Assembly (NCBI RefSeq): GCF_032190635.1
Contig: NZ_JAVLAS010000001.1
Location: 2,542,001 to 2,606,000, forward strand
Source of the DNA: Levilactobacillus zymae
GTDB taxonomy: Bacteria > Bacillota > Bacilli > Lactobacillales > Lactobacillaceae
Direction of reading: 5' to 3'
Length of the DNA: 64,000 nt
Both the position numbers and the translations under genes were made by a program. The notes under the pieces are model-generated. The model was not told where the DNA came from. It saw nothing but the letters and a program-made list of their open reading frames with translations, and made no database searches. Of the stretch, positions 61,808 through 64,000 are shown one piece after another; position 1 is the first letter of the stretch, and every line of letters starts with the position of its first letter.

Positions 61808-63004
61808 ATGGCGAAAAAAATTGAACACACCACCGAAATCCTACTGGTGGTCCTGGCGATTGGGATTTTAATGCGTTCCCCCATCACCACGCTTCCTTTA
61901 GTCCTGACCCAGCTGGCCCACCACCTAGCCGTATCGACCGGGAGTCTGGGCATTCTCACCACCCTTCCTTTGGTGATGTTCCTGCTCTTCTCGAACTTCG
62001 CTGCGGTGCCCTTAGCGAAACTGGGAATTAAGCCAGCCATGACTATCGCGCTGGTGCTCCTCTTAGCCGGTTCGGCGTTACGACTGGTGGTGACGCTCCC
62101 GACCATGCTACTAGGAACCATCTTCATCGGCATCAGTATCGCCCACCTAAACGTCTTCATGCCGGCGTTTATCAAGGCCTATTTTCCCTTAAAAATTGCG
62201 TTGTACACCACCCTATACTCGTTTTCGATGAACTTAGGGAGCGCTGGCTTTAACCTGGTCACCGCGCCGGTCGTCACCCATTGGGGCTGGCAGGCCATCC
62301 TGGTGATTCTGACCGTGGTTCCGCTGTTGGTCGTGATCTTCTGGGGACTGATGAGCCGTCACCTGCCCGAAAAAATGAAAACGACGGCGACCACGCCAAC
62401 CCAGCGGGCTCCCCACCGCAGTATCTGGGCTAATCCACACGCTTGGCTGTTTCTGATCACCTTCGGCTGTCAATCGTTACTGAACTACACCATGGCCGCG
62501 TGGTTTCCCGTCCTCATGGGTTACCATCACCTCAGCGCCGGCCACATCGGGATCATCATGGCGGTCTATTCGCTGGTCGGCATTCCCGTGTACATCCTGA
62601 CGCCCCACCTCTTAACGGCGTTAGGCCCTGCTGGCGTGAAGACGCTGATTGCCATCCCCGGTAGTTGCGGGATCATCGCCGGGCTGATGTTGTTCTTTCA
62701 AAATACCGCCTCGTTTGGCTTCTGGCTGACCGAAAACATCCTGGTCGGCATCGCCATTAGCTTTTTCTTCATCTACACCACGACCATGTTCGGTCTCAAG
62801 ACCGCCGATCCCCTGACCACCGCCCGGCTATCGGGAATGGCGCAGGCCGGTGGCTACTTCATGGCCGCCCTGGGGCCGTCGCTATACGGCTGGGCCTTCC
62901 GGGTGAATCCCACCGGGCTCCCCCAGAACCTGGTCTACGTAGGGTTAATTGTGGTCGCCATTCTCGGCGCTCTGGGCATTCAACGCCTGAATAAGGTGGC
63001 CTAA
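61808..63004 (+). CDS. MFS transporter, CynX/NimT-like
   Basis: 398 residues from MAKKIEHTTEILLVVLAIGI. AAGGAGG precedes the ATG at 61808, better placed than the GTG at 61793. About 12 helices. The N-terminal MRSPITTLPLVLTQLAHHL and LPLVMFLLFSNFAAVPLAKLG are like the cyanate/nitroimidazole permease branch. Substrate unknown. It may be read through from gntP. Confidence 0.8.
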   Translation: MAKKIEHTTEILLVVLAIGILMRSPITTLPLVLTQLAHHLAVSTGSLGILTTLPLVMFLLFSNFAAVPLAKLGIKPAMTIALVLLLAGSALRLVVTLPTMLLGTIFIGISIAHLNVFMPAFIKAYFPLKIALYTTLYSFSMNLGSAGFNLVTAPVVTHWGWQAILVILTVVPLLVVIFWGLMSRHLPEKMKTTATTPTQRAPHRSIWANPHAWLFLITFGCQSLLNYTMAAWFPVLMGYHHLSAGHIGIIMAVYSLVGIPVYILTPHLLTALGPAGVKTLIAIPGSCGIIAGLMLFFQNTASFGFWLTENILVGIAISFFFIYTTTMFGLKTADPLTTARLSGMAQAGGYFMAALGPSLYGWAFRVNPTGLPQNLVYVGLIVVAILGALGIQRLNKVA

Positions 63005-63042
63005 TCGCCAACGCAACCTCCCCCACGCTTCCATATAACTCA

Positions 63043-63125
63043 AAAGTGACCGTTATTCCAACTTCGGGAATAATGGTCACTTTAACGTTAAGGCTCACTA
63101 ACTAAACACCTTGGCGCATACTCTT
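63043..63125 (-). repeat. Interspersed repeat copy D
   Basis: A hairpin (63043-63059 with 63067-63083, 17 bp) is followed by AACGTTAAGGCTCACTAACT and CGCATACTCTTTT up to the stop of the MFS gene. Stem sequence differs fully from copies A-C. Confidence 0.6.
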
Positions 63126-63127
63126 TT

Positions 63128-64000
63128 TCAGTTATCATTCTTCTGGTACCGAAACACAATCGCGTAAAAGCCAAAGTTCACGATACTCAACACTAGAATC
63201 AAGCCAAAGGCCAGTTGGCTCCCCAGCGCCGTCGCGTGGGCGTAGGACAACCCACCGCCCTTAACCGACGACATCAACGCCGCGAGAATCGTGGTCCCCA
63301 ACGACCCGGCAAACTGTTGGCCGGTGTTGTAAATCGCGTTCGCATCGGCCCGTTGCGCAAGGGTAACCTCTTTTAAACCGTTGGTCATGGTATTACTGAA
63401 GGCCATCGACCGCCCAATACTATAAATGATATAGAAGATGGCAATCACCACCACGGAAAGGTGTTGGCCCCACACCGTAAAGCCCAGAGCGGCCACCAGA
63501 AACAGGCTACTCCCGAGTAAAATCGGTAACTTGGCCCCGTGTTCGTCGAGTAGATGGCCGAACCAGGGTTGGAGAATCGCGGTAATCAAGCTCCCGGGAA
63601 GTAACATCAACCCACCGGCTAGTGAGCTTGCCCCCACCACGATCTGCGCGTAGTTGGGCAAAGCGAAGTTAATCCCGATATTACAGAATTGCAAAATCAC
63701 GTAGGCAAAAAAACTATACGTAAAAATCGGATTACGGAAGATTTCGAGTTTCAATAACGGCCGATCGCTGGTCTTGGCCACCCGTACGTACCCCCACAGG
63801 GCCAGGCCACCTAAGAGCAGTCCACCGAGAAACTGCCAGCTGAGCCACCCGGCCGTGGTCAGGCTATTGAAGCCCAACATGACGGCCACAAAGGCCACCG
63901 CTAGCAAGGCAAATTGGCGCCAATCGAATTTGACGGTCTTGGTCGGCGTATACTGCTGAATCGCGCGGACCCCAAAAATCAGGACCAGCGCTTCTACGGG
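63128..64000 (-). CDS. MFS drug transporter, DHA2-like (5' end outside window)
   Basis: The frame is open to base 64000, so the N-terminal part lies beyond the window. About 290 residues are visible, starting PVEALVLIFGVRAIQQYTPT. The visible part has eight or so helices and matches the C-terminal half of 14-helix EmrB/QacA-type transporters (DRPLLKLEIFRNPIFTYSFF, LLPGSLITAILQPWFGHLLD, SIGRSMAFSNTMTNGL). The family exports drugs by proton antiport. Confidence 0.85.
   Translation of the reverse strand, partial: PVEALVLIFGVRAIQQYTPTKTVKFDWRQFALLAVAFVAVMLGFNSLTTAGWLSWQFLGGLLLGGLALWGYVRVAKTSDRPLLKLEIFRNPIFTYSFFAYVILQFCNIGINFALPNYAQIVVGASSLAGGLMLLPGSLITAILQPWFGHLLDEHGAKLPILLGSSLFLVAALGFTVWGQHLSVVVIAIFYIIYSIGRSMAFSNTMTNGLKEVTLAQRADANAIYNTGQQFAGSLGTTILAALMSSVKGGGLSYAHATALGSQLAFGLILVLSIVNFGFYAIVFRYQKNDN

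Noticed and set aside
61258..62175. A 305-codon minus-strand frame opposite gntP and the MFS gene
   Set aside because: It is the antisense of two well-supported membrane protein genes and has no family features.

Overview
The window comes from a Gram-positive, moderately GC-rich lactic acid bacterium. The content points to a heterofermentative member of the Lactobacillaceae, perhaps Levilactobacillus-like, although genus is my guess. Supporting signs are a phosphoketolase, a decarboxylating 6-phosphogluconate dehydrogenase, gluconate and hexuronate catabolism, mannose-class PTS genes, strong AGGAGG ribosome binding sites, many GTG/TTG starts and CcpA-type cre sites. No rRNA, tRNA, CRISPR array, prophage or insertion sequence was recognised.

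Layout. 1-4015: end of a repeat-containing surface protein and a large YfhO-type membrane protein. 4545-7799: an ABC exporter operon with one ATPase and three paralogous permeases. 8092-9697: a possible small RNA, a universal stress protein and a pseudouridine synthase. 9753-15887: small membrane or secreted proteins, including two genes whose reading frames are broken. 15955-21150: a cre-controlled structured RNA candidate beside a four-gene regulatory operon (LytTR response regulator plus three AgrC-like kinases). 21639-24600: GreA paralogue and secreted proteins. 24862-29634: SDR reductase, phosphoketolase and a GntR regulator. 29817-34090: YbaK, a membrane metalloprotease-like protein and an NrtR-NiaP-NadC NAD salvage module with two operator palindromes. 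34575-34748: a 57-residue secreted peptide. 34934-39899: a mannose-class PTS operon that also carries ptsI. 40093-43071: phosphatase, LysR regulator and a condensation-like acyltransferase. 43414-60406: a large hexuronate/gluconate island. 60407-64000: gluconate permease and two MFS transporters, the last cut by the window edge.

How the genes work together. The island can take galacturonate through UxaC and the epimerase UxaE to fructuronate, then through UxuB, UxuA and KdgK to KDPG. Gluconate enters by GntP and passes through GntK and 6-phosphogluconate dehydrogenase into the phosphoketolase route. No KDPG aldolase is present here. A shared palindrome (TGTTMACGTKAACA-like) lies before uxuB, before the hexuronide transporter and, unexpectedly, before the small secreted peptide. 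Good cre matches lie at five or six promoters, so carbon catabolite repression is the likely common control.

The most unusual feature is the kinase operon at 16332-21097. Two of the three kinases keep the phosphoacceptor motif HDYQN but have no recognisable ATP-binding N or G box. The third keeps both ATP boxes but has Gln in place of the phosphoacceptor His. The pattern suggests an obligate heteromeric sensor acting by trans-phosphorylation. An interspersed repeat family with a conserved box and copy-specific hairpins is also present between genes.
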